Shown here in pieces: positions 44,771 through 53,327 of a stretch of 64,000 bases of DNA. Positions within the stretch are counted from its first letter, which is position 1. Every line of letters starts with the position of its first letter. Source of the stretch: Paenibacillus sp. FSL K6-1330 (GTDB lineage: Bacteria; Bacillota; Bacilli; Paenibacillales; Paenibacillaceae); assembly GCF_037976825.1 (NCBI RefSeq), contig NZ_CP150269.1, positions 6,985,501 through 7,049,500 of the forward strand, read 5' to 3'. The position numbers and the translations under genes were made by a program. The notes under the pieces are model-generated. The model did not search any database. It was not told the origin of the DNA and worked only from the letters and a program-made list of their open reading frames with translations.

Positions 44771-45274
44771 GCAATAAAAACTTCATCTAATTGCGGTCTA
44801 TCATCTGTTAAAGTGCGTCGATAGACGTTTTTCTTATCATGAACGGTAAAAACACAAAATCGATCCGCTGTATAACACGCAAACACCCCGGGCAGCGTAT
44901 CTGCCCGGGGTGCCTGTACTATATCCATAGAGGAAGAGAAATCCCGTGCATCAGCATGTATGCTATCTAGTCTGCACATCACCTCATCCGTTAAAACCTG
45001 CCGGATTCCAATCAAGATGATCCTCCTGCCCGGCTTCAATCATTGCGAAGCTGGGCTTTGGGTGGTGGGATTCTCAACCTTCATGTAGTCAAGTCATTTA
45101 CGGTAACCTGGTAGAAACGCCTGGGCCCTATTCCCCGGCATATACATCAAGATTTGATTTTGATTAAACTTATTCTTCCATTCTCTTTTCGTTTCATTTG
45201 TTGTATGAATTATAATCCTCCTGCCCAAGAAGTCAAGCCATTGGAAGGAACTGTACATCTCACGCCCTGCCAGC
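44771..45274. other. gene-poor interval of about 500 bp with one strong hairpin
   Basis: No reading frame here has a ribosome-binding site and believable composition. The main feature is a perfect 12-bp stem, CACCCCGGGCAG / CTGCCCGGGGTG at 44884-44912, with a 5-nt loop. Its minus-strand tail (TTTGCGTGTT) is poorly T-rich. It may terminate the quinone reductase transcript that comes from the right. Confidence 0.5.
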
Positions 45275-45853
45275 TCAAGCCAATTTCCGACCCATTCTCT
45301 GCACACGCTCAAGCCATTGCTTTCTTGCCACTTCAGGCATTTTGCGAAGCTGCGTAATGTTCGTGGCACGAACCGTGCCCACGCCGCAGAACTTCAGAAT
45401 GGAATGCTTCATCATTTGATGTCCCGGCTGGCCGAGATAAAAACGATAGTAGACGTACGGCGAATCCATCGTGACGATCAAACGGGCCGTTTTCCCTTTG
45501 AGCAGCTGCTCCGGCAAAGGCGAGTTCCGACGGTACTTAAACGCAAAGCCCGGCAGAAAAACCCGGTCGATGAACCCTTTGAGCAGCGCCGGCATGCCGC
45601 CCCACCAATTCGGATATACAAACACCAGATGATCCGCCCAAGAGATCAGTTCTTGCGCTTTTTGCAGATCCGGCTCCAGCGGTTGTTTACCCTTATAGCC
45701 ACCGGACAGATTCAGGTCAAACTCCATCTCCGCAAGCACCAGCTCCCGCACCTCCGCCCCGGATTCGGCCGCCCCCCTTGCATAGACCTCTGCCAGTTGA
45801 CTGCCATAACTGTTCTTAATGGGATTGCCTTGAATAATTAAAACCTTTTTCAT
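45275..45853 (-). CDS. NAD(P)H quinone oxidoreductase / flavodoxin-fold protein
   Basis: 192-residue flavodoxin-fold reductase of the KefF/MdaB/YwrO-like family, which reduces quinones with FMN or FAD. It starts KKVLIIQGNPIKNSYGSQLAE, the phosphate-binding loop, and has the FVYPNWWGGMPALLKGFIDRVFLPGFAF motif. The start at 45853 follows GAGGGGG; the frame extends 12 codons further without better signals. A TetR gene lies upstream on the same strand, and TetR-like half-sites lie just before both genes, suggesting induction by a quinone or electrophile (inference). Confidence 0.88.
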   Translation of the reverse strand: MKKVLIIQGNPIKNSYGSQLAEVYARGAAESGAEVRELVLAEMEFDLNLSGGYKGKQPLEPDLQKAQELISWADHLVFVYPNWWGGMPALLKGFIDRVFLPGFAFKYRRNSPLPEQLLKGKTARLIVTMDSPYVYYRFYLGQPGHQMMKHSILKFCGVGTVRATNITQLRKMPEVARKQWLERVQRMGRKLA

Positions 45854-45876
45854 ATGTTTCTTCCCCCTCATGATTT

Positions 45877-45894
45877 GGTTAACAAACACTAACC
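45877..45894. promoter_or_regulatory. putative TetR operator before the quinone reductase gene
   Basis: GGTTAACAAACACTAACC is an 18-bp imperfect dyad. Its ACTAACC half recurs as GCTAACC at 46524-46530 in the tetR promoter. Confidence 0.5.
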
Positions 45895-45913
45895 TGATGG
45901 TAAAAAGAAAAGG

Positions 45914-46510
45914 TCACTCCCGACCTTTTCCCAAACCTGTTAATGCCAATAGATGCGCCGTCACTTCAGGTGCCAGCGGCGACAACGGTTCCTTCAGCTC
46001 TCCTTGCATCGTTGAGATTGCAAGCTGGCTGAATGCACCAATGATCAACACAGCGGTTAATCGCGTGTTCTGCGGCGGAATATCCCCCTGCAACACCGCT
46101 TGCTCAAGCAGATCATGCAAGGCGTCCAGCGGCTGACGTCCCCTGCTCTTGAGCACCTCCGTAAACAGCTCGTGATGCTGGGACAAGAGCAGCAAGCCGT
46201 ATTTATCCTCGTCATACGCCGCCAATACCCGGATGACGAGCGCCGACAGTCTCTCTGCAAACAGGCCGGGCCGGGAAGCATAATCATCCACCAGACGCGT
46301 ATAACTGCTGCAGTATTCCTCGAACGCTTCCGCAGCCACGGCATCCTTATTCGTAAAATGCTTATAGATCGCTGCATCCGTTACACCCGCCGCTGCGCCG
46401 ATCTCCTTCACCGATACGCCATCCACGCCTTTCTCGGCGAAGAGTTTCATGGCAGCCTGCAAAATATCCTTCTTCTTGCTATCGAAATGAGGTTTCTTTT
46501 TCATGCTCAT
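45914..46510 (-). CDS. TetR/AcrR-family transcriptional regulator
   Basis: 198-residue repressor-type protein. HTH domain: KKKDILQAAMKLFAEKGVDGVSVKEIGAAAGVTDAAIYKHFTNKDA, followed by a variable ligand domain. ATGs at 46510 and 46504 are the only sensible starts, because the HTH begins six residues later. Neither has a ribosome-binding site. A promoter-like TTGCAA-17-TATGAT ends at 46511, so transcription should begin at about the 46504 ATG, suggesting a leaderless mRNA. Its shared half-site with the reductase gene suggests autoregulation. Confidence 0.88.
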   Translation of the reverse strand: MSMKKKPHFDSKKKDILQAAMKLFAEKGVDGVSVKEIGAAAGVTDAAIYKHFTNKDAVAAEAFEEYCSSYTRLVDDYASRPGLFAERLSALVIRVLAAYDEDKYGLLLLSQHHELFTEVLKSRGRQPLDALHDLLEQAVLQGDIPPQNTRLTAVLIIGAFSQLAISTMQGELKEPLSPLAPEVTAHLLALTGLGKGRE

Positions 46511-46539
46511 ATCATAAGTGAACGCTAACCAAATTGCAA
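46511..46539 (-). promoter_or_regulatory. promoter of tetR with operator half-sites in its spacer
   Basis: On the minus strand TTGCAA (46534-46539), 17 bp, TATGAT (46511-46516). GGTTAGCGTTCACTT occupies the spacer and resembles the site upstream of the reductase gene. Confidence 0.5.
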
Positions 46540-46549
46540 TAACCAACGC

Positions 46550-46584
46550 AAAAAAAGAGGCCCCCCTTGCCTGGAGTGCCTCTT
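46550..46584 (-). terminator. terminator of the MFS transporter gene
   Basis: AAGAGGC / GCCTCTT arms with T7 on the minus strand, about 60 bp after the MFS stop and just ahead of the tetR promoter. Confidence 0.75.
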
Positions 46585-46645
46585 CATTCATATTTTTACG
46601 CTTCCCATAGCTAAAAGCGCGCGCTCAACCCTTTTAGCCATTGGC

Positions 46646-47908
46646 TCAATCTCCATGCCCAAGCTTAACTCCGGCTTCAACGGGGGCTGCCTTTGCCTTT
46701 TTGCCGTACAGCATCATAAGCGGGATGCTGATCACAAATGCGCCGGCAACAAGCAAGAACGGAATTCTCGGGTCGATGCCATATGCCCAGCCGCCAATGA
46801 TGCCGGAAGGCGAAATGACAATAAGGATGAGCACCTGGAGCAGCGCGAATATTTTGGCGCGGTTCTCATCGTCTATCGCATTGGCCACCGCCGTCTCCAG
46901 ATACGGATATGTCATCATCGTACCGATGGCGGCAATGACAGTGCTCAAACTCAGCACCAGCAGATCCCCTTGCGGCGCAAACACCAGTATGACATTGGAC
47001 AATACCGATATTACGAATCCCCATACCATCGTCCGGTGCACATGCTGCTCCCCGATTCGGGGCATGATCCACCGCATGAATATTAGCATAATGACAGAGG
47101 AGAATGCCGGAAAAACCGAGATCAGGCCGCTGCCCAAATGCAAATATTCCACCATGAAGATGGAGACGTAGGTCGTCTTCACCGTCATCTGAAAATTGAA
47201 CAATATATAAACGCCGAAGATCATGAGCAGCAGCGGATTTCCGAGCATGCTCTTCATCACCAAGGCATAGTCGGACATCCCTTCCCGCAGGCTCATCGCC
47301 TTCGTTTCCTTCATCTTGCGGTATCCGATATCCGTCTCCCTTGTCGCATAATGGCGCCCAATGAACTGGATTGTCATCAGGATACAGGCCAGCACGAACA
47401 TGATGCGCACCCCGGGCACAAGCGTGAAATGATACACCAGCAGTCCGCCGATCGGTGCAAACAAGCCGCCCACGACGCTAATCAGCTGCAGCAGCGTAAA
47501 GACATAGGTTCGCTCCTTCGGTGCGGTATCCTCCACCAGCAGACAGTAAAAGGCGGTATGCGGCACCTTCTGAAAGCCGTTGATCACGGCCGCGATCACA
47601 AAAAACCAGAAGTTCTGTGAAATGGCCCAGAGCAGCGTGGCCACGGTCCAGCTTAGTACGTCGAAGTATAGCAGCGCCTTTTTTCTGCCTAAACGGTCTG
47701 TTAAATACCCGCTGAGAAACGAAGAAAGCACCTGCACAAGCAAACCGATGGAGGTAATCCAGCCGATTCCCGTCTCGGTTACCCCAAGTTGGTACATGTA
47801 GATGGAGGTGTACGTCGTGAACATGCTGTAAGGGATGAGAAACAGCGGCTCATAGACGAGACAGCCCCGCGCATTGCCAGTCAATTGCCGAAACGAAGTT
47901 GAACCCAT
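46646..47908 (-). CDS. major facilitator superfamily transporter
   Basis: 420-residue, twelve-helix permease. The MFS A-motif between helices 2 and 3 is GYLTDRLGRKKAL, and a central charged loop (YRKMKETKAMSLREGM) separates the halves. The start follows GGAGGATATT. Substrate is not predictable from sequence. It lies upstream of tetR on the same strand but is separated from it by a terminator, so co-regulation is not implied. Confidence 0.9.
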   Translation of the reverse strand: MGSTSFRQLTGNARGCLVYEPLFLIPYSMFTTYTSIYMYQLGVTETGIGWITSIGLLVQVLSSFLSGYLTDRLGRKKALLYFDVLSWTVATLLWAISQNFWFFVIAAVINGFQKVPHTAFYCLLVEDTAPKERTYVFTLLQLISVVGGLFAPIGGLLVYHFTLVPGVRIMFVLACILMTIQFIGRHYATRETDIGYRKMKETKAMSLREGMSDYALVMKSMLGNPLLLMIFGVYILFNFQMTVKTTYVSIFMVEYLHLGSGLISVFPAFSSVIMLIFMRWIMPRIGEQHVHRTMVWGFVISVLSNVILVFAPQGDLLVLSLSTVIAAIGTMMTYPYLETAVANAIDDENRAKIFALLQVLILIVISPSGIIGGWAYGIDPRIPFLLVAGAFVISIPLMMLYGKKAKAAPVEAGVKLGHGD

Positions 47909-48029
47909 AATATCCTCCGCACCTCATGTAATCGTTGCTTAGCCATTATAGCGCAACCGGGCCGGCAGCAGGATAGGAATGTTGAAGGATTTTTAGAGCT
48001 CATTCCGGACATGACAATCCAGGAAAACG

Positions 48030-49802
48030 TCAGTCCTTAATCGCGTTCAACAGCCCCTCGCCTTCTTGTACGGCAGCCTCAGGCAATAGAACGGTGATGG
48101 TGGTTCCCCGGCCCACTTCAGACCACACATTTACCCGGCCCCGATGTGCTTCGACAATCGCCTTCGCGATACTCATCCCGAGCCCCGAGCCATCCATACT
48201 CTCTTCGGTGTTCGTTCCCCGGTAATAACGCTCGAACAGATTACAGCGGGTCTCTTCATCCATCCCTACACCTTGATCCGCTACTACGATCGCCGCGCCA
48301 GCAGGGTGCCTCTCTACACGCACTTCAATGTTAACGCCCTCCGGATTATGCTTCACGGCATTCGTGATCAGATTATCCATCAACCGCTGCAGCCATTTGG
48401 CATTACCGTCAATGAGCAGTGCTTTTTCGCCACCGATATAATTAAAATTCGCATCCAGCGTGGCATCGTTGACGTATTTCAGCACGCAGCGACGCACCAG
48501 CTCGTTCAGATCAAGCCGGGTCAGCTCCTGCGGCCGGATTTCGCTCCTCAAACGGAAGACGAGCGAGAAATCATCGATAAGCTCCAACATGTAGTCGCCC
48601 TTCTCACGAATCACGGTTCCCATCTCCCGCAGCTCTTCCTGGTTCCAATCCTGGGGAGCGCTCTCCAGCATATAGCCGTAACCCTGGATGGAAGACAACG
48701 GAGTACGCAAATCATGCGATATCCCGGACATCCATTCTTCCCGATTACGGTCGAGTCGCTCCCGTTCTCTCTCGGCCTCGGCAAGCTGCTCCGCCATCTT
48801 GTAAAAAGAATGAATCACTTCCTTGTACAGCTTGAAGCGCGTACGCAGCTTTCCGTTCTTGCGGAATACCCGCTTCCGGTCCTTCGGTGTCAGCACTTCC
48901 TCGTAGGCTCCGCTCCCCATCCGCTCAAACCACCCGGTAAACAGCAGCAGCGGCCGGCTGTACCGGTATCCATGCCATATCGCCACCCCAAGCGACAACG
49001 CAAGCACGCAGACCATCGTCCATAGCGCCACGCGGATCAGCTCATTCATCATTGGCCTTTTCTCCAGCGCCTCGTCCTGCGGCGTATGATATACCCAGGT
49101 GTTGCCGCTGGCCGTATCGCGGTATACCGCAATATGCGTTGAATACGTGCCCGGCTGCTCCTGCATCGTAATGATCTCCAGCGGGTGGTAGCTTACCTTA
49201 TTGTCTGCATTTGTTCCAATCGCTTGGACAACGCGGCCCTCCCGGTCAATGACATGCAAATAACCGCCTAGACCAGCTAATTCGTGTCCGAGCCCCGCTT
49301 CATCCTCCGGCCTCACCCTGCCGCCGTCCTGATAACGGGCATACCATTCCCGAAGATGGTCCGAACCCTCATCGATACGTCCGATCAGATACAGCAGCGG
49401 TTCTTCATAGGTCAGATCCATCTGCCAATACATCGTATACTCGCCGAGACGACGCTCCTCCTTGATCTCGAGCAAGGTGCTTACCGAGTACTCCGATGGA
49501 ACATCCGGAGCCGTATTGGTGGAATGAATCACGTTTCCCTCCATATCCACCACTTGCAGCCACATATCCTTCTCTTGAAGCAGGAGCTTCCACTGTTCCT
49601 GCAGCAGCACCTCGCCATTCTCCGTCACCGTCTCGGTCACGATGCTGTTCAGGACGCCTGTCGAAAAGTTGCGTTTGATCTCATCGTCGCTGATATGTTT
49701 GATCAGGAAGAATAAGAGCACAATCAGGAAGCAAAACATAAACGCCGAGAACGCAATCAATTGGTACGTAAAATGAAAGGCCAGCCGTCTGCGCAGTCTC
49801 AT
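48030..49802 (-). CDS. sensor histidine kinase with large extracytoplasmic domain
   Basis: 590 residues. Helix 1 (about 10-35) and helix 2 (about 255-275) enclose a 220-residue sensor with two PAS-like repeats (DMWLQVVDMEGNVIHST and GYLHVIDREGRVVQAIG), resembling a dCACHE arrangement. A HAMP-like linker, the H box SGISHDLRTPLSS (H363), N box DNLITNAVKHN, and glycine boxes DQGVGMDE and GSGLGMSIAK follow. It overlaps the response regulator gene by 4 bp. The signal is unknown; the divergent DUF418 gene is the likely nearest target. Confidence 0.92.
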   Translation of the reverse strand: MRLRRRLAFHFTYQLIAFSAFMFCFLIVLLFFLIKHISDDEIKRNFSTGVLNSIVTETVTENGEVLLQEQWKLLLQEKDMWLQVVDMEGNVIHSTNTAPDVPSEYSVSTLLEIKEERRLGEYTMYWQMDLTYEEPLLYLIGRIDEGSDHLREWYARYQDGGRVRPEDEAGLGHELAGLGGYLHVIDREGRVVQAIGTNADNKVSYHPLEIITMQEQPGTYSTHIAVYRDTASGNTWVYHTPQDEALEKRPMMNELIRVALWTMVCVLALSLGVAIWHGYRYSRPLLLFTGWFERMGSGAYEEVLTPKDRKRVFRKNGKLRTRFKLYKEVIHSFYKMAEQLAEAERERERLDRNREEWMSGISHDLRTPLSSIQGYGYMLESAPQDWNQEELREMGTVIREKGDYMLELIDDFSLVFRLRSEIRPQELTRLDLNELVRRCVLKYVNDATLDANFNYIGGEKALLIDGNAKWLQRLMDNLITNAVKHNPEGVNIEVRVERHPAGAAIVVADQGVGMDEETRCNLFERYYRGTNTEESMDGSGLGMSIAKAIVEAHRGRVNVWSEVGRGTTITVLLPEAAVQEGEGLLNAIKD

Positions 49803-50518
49803 CGGACTTTCTCCTTAACCAGCTTGTAGCCGAGCCCCCGGACCGTCAGTAGATATTGCGGGTTGCTCGGATCCTCCTCGATGCGCTCGCGGATACGGCG
49901 GATATGCACCATGACGGTGTTGTCCTCGCCCATGCCGTCGATGCCCCATACGGCTTCGTACAGCTGCGACTTGGAGAATACCACCCCCGGGTGCTTGCAA
50001 AAATAAAGCAGCAGCTGAAAGACCTGGGCCGGACAAGACACAGGCTCTCCCAGCACCGTAAGCTCCCCGGCGGATTCATCAACCTTAAACCGGCCGAAAT
50101 CCCATGCACGCTGGATCACCGGCTGCTCAGACGATACGGTCGTCCCGATGCCGCCACGGCGCAGACGCGCCTTGATTCTTGCGGCAATCTCCAGCGGATT
50201 AAAGGGCTTGGTGACATAATCGTCTCCGCCCATCGCAAAACCGGTCAACACATCCAGATCCGATGCTTTGGCCGTCAGAAACAGGATGTGCGGACTACCA
50301 TAGGAACGGATCTGCGGACAGAGATCAAATCCCGTGCCGTCCGGCAGCATGACATCCAGCAGCACGATATCCGCTCCGTGTGCAGCAATTTCGTTAAGCG
50401 CCTCCTTACAGCTGGAAGCCGTGTATATGCGGTTAAAGCCTTCCTTGCGCAGCACCATCTGCAGCATTTTCACAATGGAAGGTTCGTCATCTACAATTAA
50501 AATTCGTGTTTGATCCAT
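49799..50518 (-). CDS. OmpR-family response regulator
   Basis: 239 residues. Receiver domain with D10-D11, phospho-acceptor D55 in LLDVMLPDGTG, and K in VTKPFNPLEI. The C-terminal winged helix has the NTVMVHIRRIRERIEEDPSNPQYLLTVRGLGYKL motif. GGGTGAG precedes the ATG. It is first in an operon with the downstream kinase. The 140 bp before it separate it from the divergent DUF418 gene and hold GTTAA repeats that could be its binding sites. Confidence 0.93.
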   Translation of the reverse strand: MDQTRILIVDDEPSIVKMLQMVLRKEGFNRIYTASSCKEALNEIAAHGADIVLLDVMLPDGTGFDLCPQIRSYGSPHILFLTAKASDLDVLTGFAMGGDDYVTKPFNPLEIAARIKARLRRGGIGTTVSSEQPVIQRAWDFGRFKVDESAGELTVLGEPVSCPAQVFQLLLYFCKHPGVVFSKSQLYEAVWGIDGMGEDNTVMVHIRRIRERIEEDPSNPQYLLTVRGLGYKLVKEKVR

Positions 50519-50554
50519 TTTATCTCACCCGACATTTATGCTAGCACAACAACC

Positions 50555-50599
50555 TTAACAGGAGTTAAACAAATGCTGAAAGAGTTAAGAAAAAGTTAG
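50555..50599. promoter_or_regulatory. GTTAA repeats in the regulator/DUF418 divergent region
   Basis: TTAAC-AGGA-GTTAA forms a short dyad at 50555-50568. Further GTTA units occur at 50584 and 50595, 20 and 11 bp downstream, close to multiples of a helical turn as in OmpR-family tandem sites. Confidence 0.4.
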
Positions 50600-50658
50600 G
50601 ATGCCGTTTCCGAGTTATTTCATTTCGAGCTTTATACTTGGTGTCAGAGGTGATTGAT

Positions 50659-51888
50659 ATGAATTCAAATAAACGTTCCACGGCCGTGGATGCGATTCGC
50701 GGCTTGAGCTTGCTCGGCATCCTGATGGCCAATATGCTTATTTTTCAATACGGCATGTTCGGCAAAGACGAGCTGCATCTCTTCCAGCCATCCACGCTGG
50801 ATCTGATCAGCCATGACATGCTGAAAGTATTCGTAGAAGGCAGCTTCATGCCGATCTTTACGTTCCTGTTCGGTTACAGCATGATTAAAATGAGGGAAAG
50901 CCTGATTGGCAAAGGGCTCAAATATGGCCGCAGCTTCTTCCGCAGGTCCGTGCTGCTGATCATTCTCGGCTGGCTGCATTCCACATTCATCTGGGAAGGC
51001 GATATTCTGTTGTTTTACGGAGCGATCGGGCTTTTCCTGTTACTATTTGTGAAACGGAAGGCCAAAACGATCTTGATTTGGGGCATCCTCTTCCTGACGT
51101 TGTTTGCCATCTTCGGATATGGCTCCATGGAGCCTGCGACAGGTGAAACAGAGCGCATGGAGAATTATGTGAAGCAGTCCATTGAAATTTACGGCACCGG
51201 CACGTACGGCGAGATTTTGCATTTTCGGTCAACCGAAGAGATGCCCATCGACCTTCCGGACTGGTTGATGCTGCTGGTCATTCTGATTGCCCCACTGATG
51301 AGCGCGCCGATGTTCCTATTTGGTATGGTCGCAGCCAAGCGCGGGCGCTTCCTTCATCCTTCTAAGGAGATCAAGCTGTATCTAAGATGGTCTCTGCTCG
51401 TTCCGGTCGGGCTTGGACTAAAGACTGCAGGGGTTATGCTCGGGTCAACCCACGGCTTGAGCGGCATCTTTATGATGCTTGGCGGACCTCTGCTCGCGCT
51501 GGGGTATATCCATCTGTTCGCCTCCCTATACGCCTTCTCGTCTAAACAATCGGTTATCATCCGGGCGTTTGAAGCGGTTGGACGGATGTCGCTAACCAAC
51601 TATCTGACGCAAAGCGTTGTGTGCGTACTGATATTCTACGGATTCGGGCTGGGCATGTTCGGCAAGCTCGGTGTGCTGCAAGGAGCGCTGCTGGCGATCC
51701 TGATCTATGCTGTACTGGCAACGGGCAGCCTGCTCTGGTTGAAACGATTCCACGGCGGCCCAATTGAACGGCTGCTGCGCATCGGCACCTACTGGTCGTG
51801 GAGCGGCAGGGCGAAACCCAAAGCCATGACGCCAGCTGCCGCCATCCCTACCGCAGAGTTTCCGGCAGAAGGTCCTCCAGCGACCTGA
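50659..51888 (+). CDS. DUF418-family membrane protein (YeiB-like)
   Basis: 409-residue polytopic protein. It opens with STAVDAIRGLSLLGILMANMLIFQYG, the heparan-alpha-glucosaminide-acetyltransferase-like first helix of DUF418 proteins. The C-terminal DUF418 helices contain FEAVGRMSLTNYLTQS. A cytosolic alanine/proline-rich tail ends the protein. The start at 50659 follows AGAGGTG; an in-frame GTG seven codons upstream lies before this ribosome-binding site. No enzymatic function is established. Divergence from a two-component system suggests control by it. Confidence 0.88.
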   Translation: MNSNKRSTAVDAIRGLSLLGILMANMLIFQYGMFGKDELHLFQPSTLDLISHDMLKVFVEGSFMPIFTFLFGYSMIKMRESLIGKGLKYGRSFFRRSVLLIILGWLHSTFIWEGDILLFYGAIGLFLLLFVKRKAKTILIWGILFLTLFAIFGYGSMEPATGETERMENYVKQSIEIYGTGTYGEILHFRSTEEMPIDLPDWLMLLVILIAPLMSAPMFLFGMVAAKRGRFLHPSKEIKLYLRWSLLVPVGLGLKTAGVMLGSTHGLSGIFMMLGGPLLALGYIHLFASLYAFSSKQSVIIRAFEAVGRMSLTNYLTQSVVCVLIFYGFGLGMFGKLGVLQGALLAILIYAVLATGSLLWLKRFHGGPIERLLRIGTYWSWSGRAKPKAMTPAAAIPTAEFPAEGPPAT

Positions 51889-52029
51889 GTATTCCATGCT
51901 TTTTTCGGCATAAAGCACAGTTCCTCCCAAGATGAAATCAGAATGCTCGTTCATGTATAATGGACATACATGCAAGGGGGCTAGACATTACTGGAATGTA
52001 TCCGGTCATCACCGAAGGGGGAATCAAGC

Positions 52030-52335
52030 ATGCTGGTTGTTACAAACTCGATTAAGGTTAAACCGGGCTTCGGACAAGAAATTGCGCAGCGATTTGCTGA
52101 AGCGAAGGGCGTGCAGGACATTGAGGGCTTCGTGCGGATGGAAGTATGGCACGAAGCCAAAGAAGGCGCAGAGGCTGAGGAACTGAAGGTCTCTACGGTA
52201 TGGGAAGACGAGGAGGCCTTCAAACGCTGGACTTCCAGCGAATCATTCCGGCAATCCCACGGTCAGGGCCGCAACGAGAATATTTTGGGCGCTTCCTTGA
52301 ACAAATATGAGCTGTTGATCAGTCATAAGAAGTAA
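52030..52335 (+). CDS. HmoA/IsdG-like antibiotic biosynthesis monooxygenase (putative haem-degrading)
   Basis: 101-residue ferredoxin-like dimeric alpha/beta-barrel protein. Features of IsdG/HmoA-type haem monooxygenases are present: N6 in VVTNSIKV, W in STVWEDEEAFKRW, and H in SFRQSHGQGR. If active it would open haem to release iron in the cytoplasm. AAGGGGGAATCAAGC precedes the ATG. It is monocistronic, with a terminator. No iron-uptake genes are nearby, so the role is inferred from family only. Confidence 0.82.
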   Translation: MLVVTNSIKVKPGFGQEIAQRFAEAKGVQDIEGFVRMEVWHEAKEGAEAEELKVSTVWEDEEAFKRWTSSESFRQSHGQGRNENILGASLNKYELLISHKK

Positions 52336-52347
52336 TCAAACACCATA

Positions 52348-52389
52348 AATACCCCGCCCGGGCGTTTGCCTGTGGCAGGGTATTTTTTT
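52348..52389 (+). terminator. terminator of the HmoA-like gene
   Basis: AATACCC-C-GCC pairs with GGC-A-GGGTATT around a short loop, followed by T7. Confidence 0.8.
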
Positions 52390-52455
52390 GCCGTGATATG
52401 GCAGATACCTTCTCCATTTCGTTCGCGATCCCTATGAAACCAAAAAAGACATACC

Positions 52456-52654
52456 TCAGGGCCCCTGATCGTTTATCGTGTACCCCGGCAGCAATTCAGG
52501 GTTGTGGGAGCGCCCCAACTCGGCCATGTACGTGTTCAGGTCGCTCAACTCGGGACCCGCCAGTATATACGATTGTCCACACCTCAAACTCGTTCGCCAA
52601 GCGAACCTCCCGCTCACCATCCATATCCATTCCAAAGTCACCAAATATGATCAC
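52456..52654 (-). pseudogene. possible frameshifted small gene
   Basis: Two adjacent minus-strand frames look coding in series. From GTG at 52654 one reads IIFGDFGMDMDGEREVRL, continuing to about TIVYTGG. One base later the next frame continues PELSDLNTYMAELGRS and ends at 52456. Joined, they give about 65 residues of ordinary composition. A single extra base near GGG-T-CCC would explain the break. No ribosome-binding site is clear and no family is recognised, so this may be a remnant or chance. Confidence 0.35.
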
Positions 52655-52722
52655 GACGAAATGGTTATATTAAGCACGATCAGGCAAGGCCATACATTCT
52701 GAGCAAAAGGAGCTTACGTCAT

Positions 52723-52854
52723 ATGGAAAGCACGCACGATTTTGTGGAAAAAATGAACGAGAATGCGGAGAAGGCCCGTCGCAACAAAGAGAATCACGGC
52801 AAAGGAACGCCAAGCGACAAGCTGCCGACCAAGCAGCACGGCACCAAGAAGTAG
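52723..52854 (+). CDS. DUF4023-like small protein, 43 residues
   Basis: Reads MESTHDFVEKMNENAEKARR, then a Lys/Asn/Gly-rich half ending LPTKQHGTKK. AAAGGAG lies 11 nt upstream. The sequence matches my memory of the DUF4023 family, short hydrophilic proteins of Bacilli with a THEFVEK start and KLPTKQHG end. Strongly basic and disordered-looking, possibly spore- or DNA-associated (inference). It falls below usual gene-calling length. A perfect 10-bp hairpin with a 3-nt loop follows at 52866-52888. Confidence 0.75.
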   Translation: MESTHDFVEKMNENAEKARRNKENHGKGTPSDKLPTKQHGTKK

Positions 52855-52865
52855 AATGACACATA

Positions 52866-52888
52866 CCGCGATCCTCATAGGATCGCGG
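52866..52888 (+). terminator. hairpin after the DUF4023-like gene
   Basis: CCGCGATCCT / AGGATCGCGG, a 10-bp stem with a 3-nt loop. The tail CTATTATAT is weak for a Rho-independent terminator. Confidence 0.55.
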
Positions 52889-52944
52889 CTATTATATCAG
52901 GAACGCTTCGAACCGGTTATCCGCGCTTTCCTATTACATATGAT

Positions 52945-53286
52945 TTACAGTCCATCGGATGCCTGCTTCAGCAGGGATCCAAGCGCATCATAATCGACCT
53001 GCTGCCCGGACGTGATTTTGATGGTTTTTCGTTCAGGCGGTCCTTCAAACAACGCTTCAGACCAATCCAGGCCGTCCGCATTGAAAATCGTAAAGCTCAC
53101 GGCGCTCTTCGCGACGCTGATCACCGCCGCATATTTTCCATTCTTCAGAAAATGGGGCTTTTTATATTGAAGCCGTTCCGAAACGTCCGGGATCGTGCTG
53201 TGTACGAGCCCCCGAAGCCGCTCGCTGACCTCCACCTTCCAGGTATCACTGATCGCTGCAATGTAATCCGTTACTTCTTGATTCAT
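52945..53286 (-). CDS. DUF1801-family protein (YdhG/FraH-like)
   Basis: 113-residue protein with the DUF1801 pattern: N-terminal VTDYIAAISDTW, core LRGLVHSTIPDVSERLQYKKPHFLKNGKYAAVISV, and a C-terminal helix. B. subtilis relatives have been proposed as iron chaperones (frataxin-like fold), but no direct metal ligands are obvious here. It is followed on the left by a two-gene-free stretch and preceded by a PhnB-like gene on the same strand 42 bp away, possibly one transcript. Confidence 0.82.
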   Translation of the reverse strand: MNQEVTDYIAAISDTWKVEVSERLRGLVHSTIPDVSERLQYKKPHFLKNGKYAAVISVAKSAVSFTIFNADGLDWSEALFEGPPERKTIKITSGQQVDYDALGSLLKQASDGL

Positions 53287-53327
53287 CTTATTGGCTCCCT
53301 CTTTATCATGGTATAGTATTTTTCAAC

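Noticed and set aside
44755..45039. 94-codon minus-strand frame
   Set aside because: It runs through the 45-bp repeat and a perfect 12-bp hairpin and has no ribosome-binding site.
45094..45369. 91-codon minus-strand frame overlapping the quinone reductase gene
   Set aside because: It overlaps a well-supported gene by 95 bp; internal starts also lack ribosome-binding sites.
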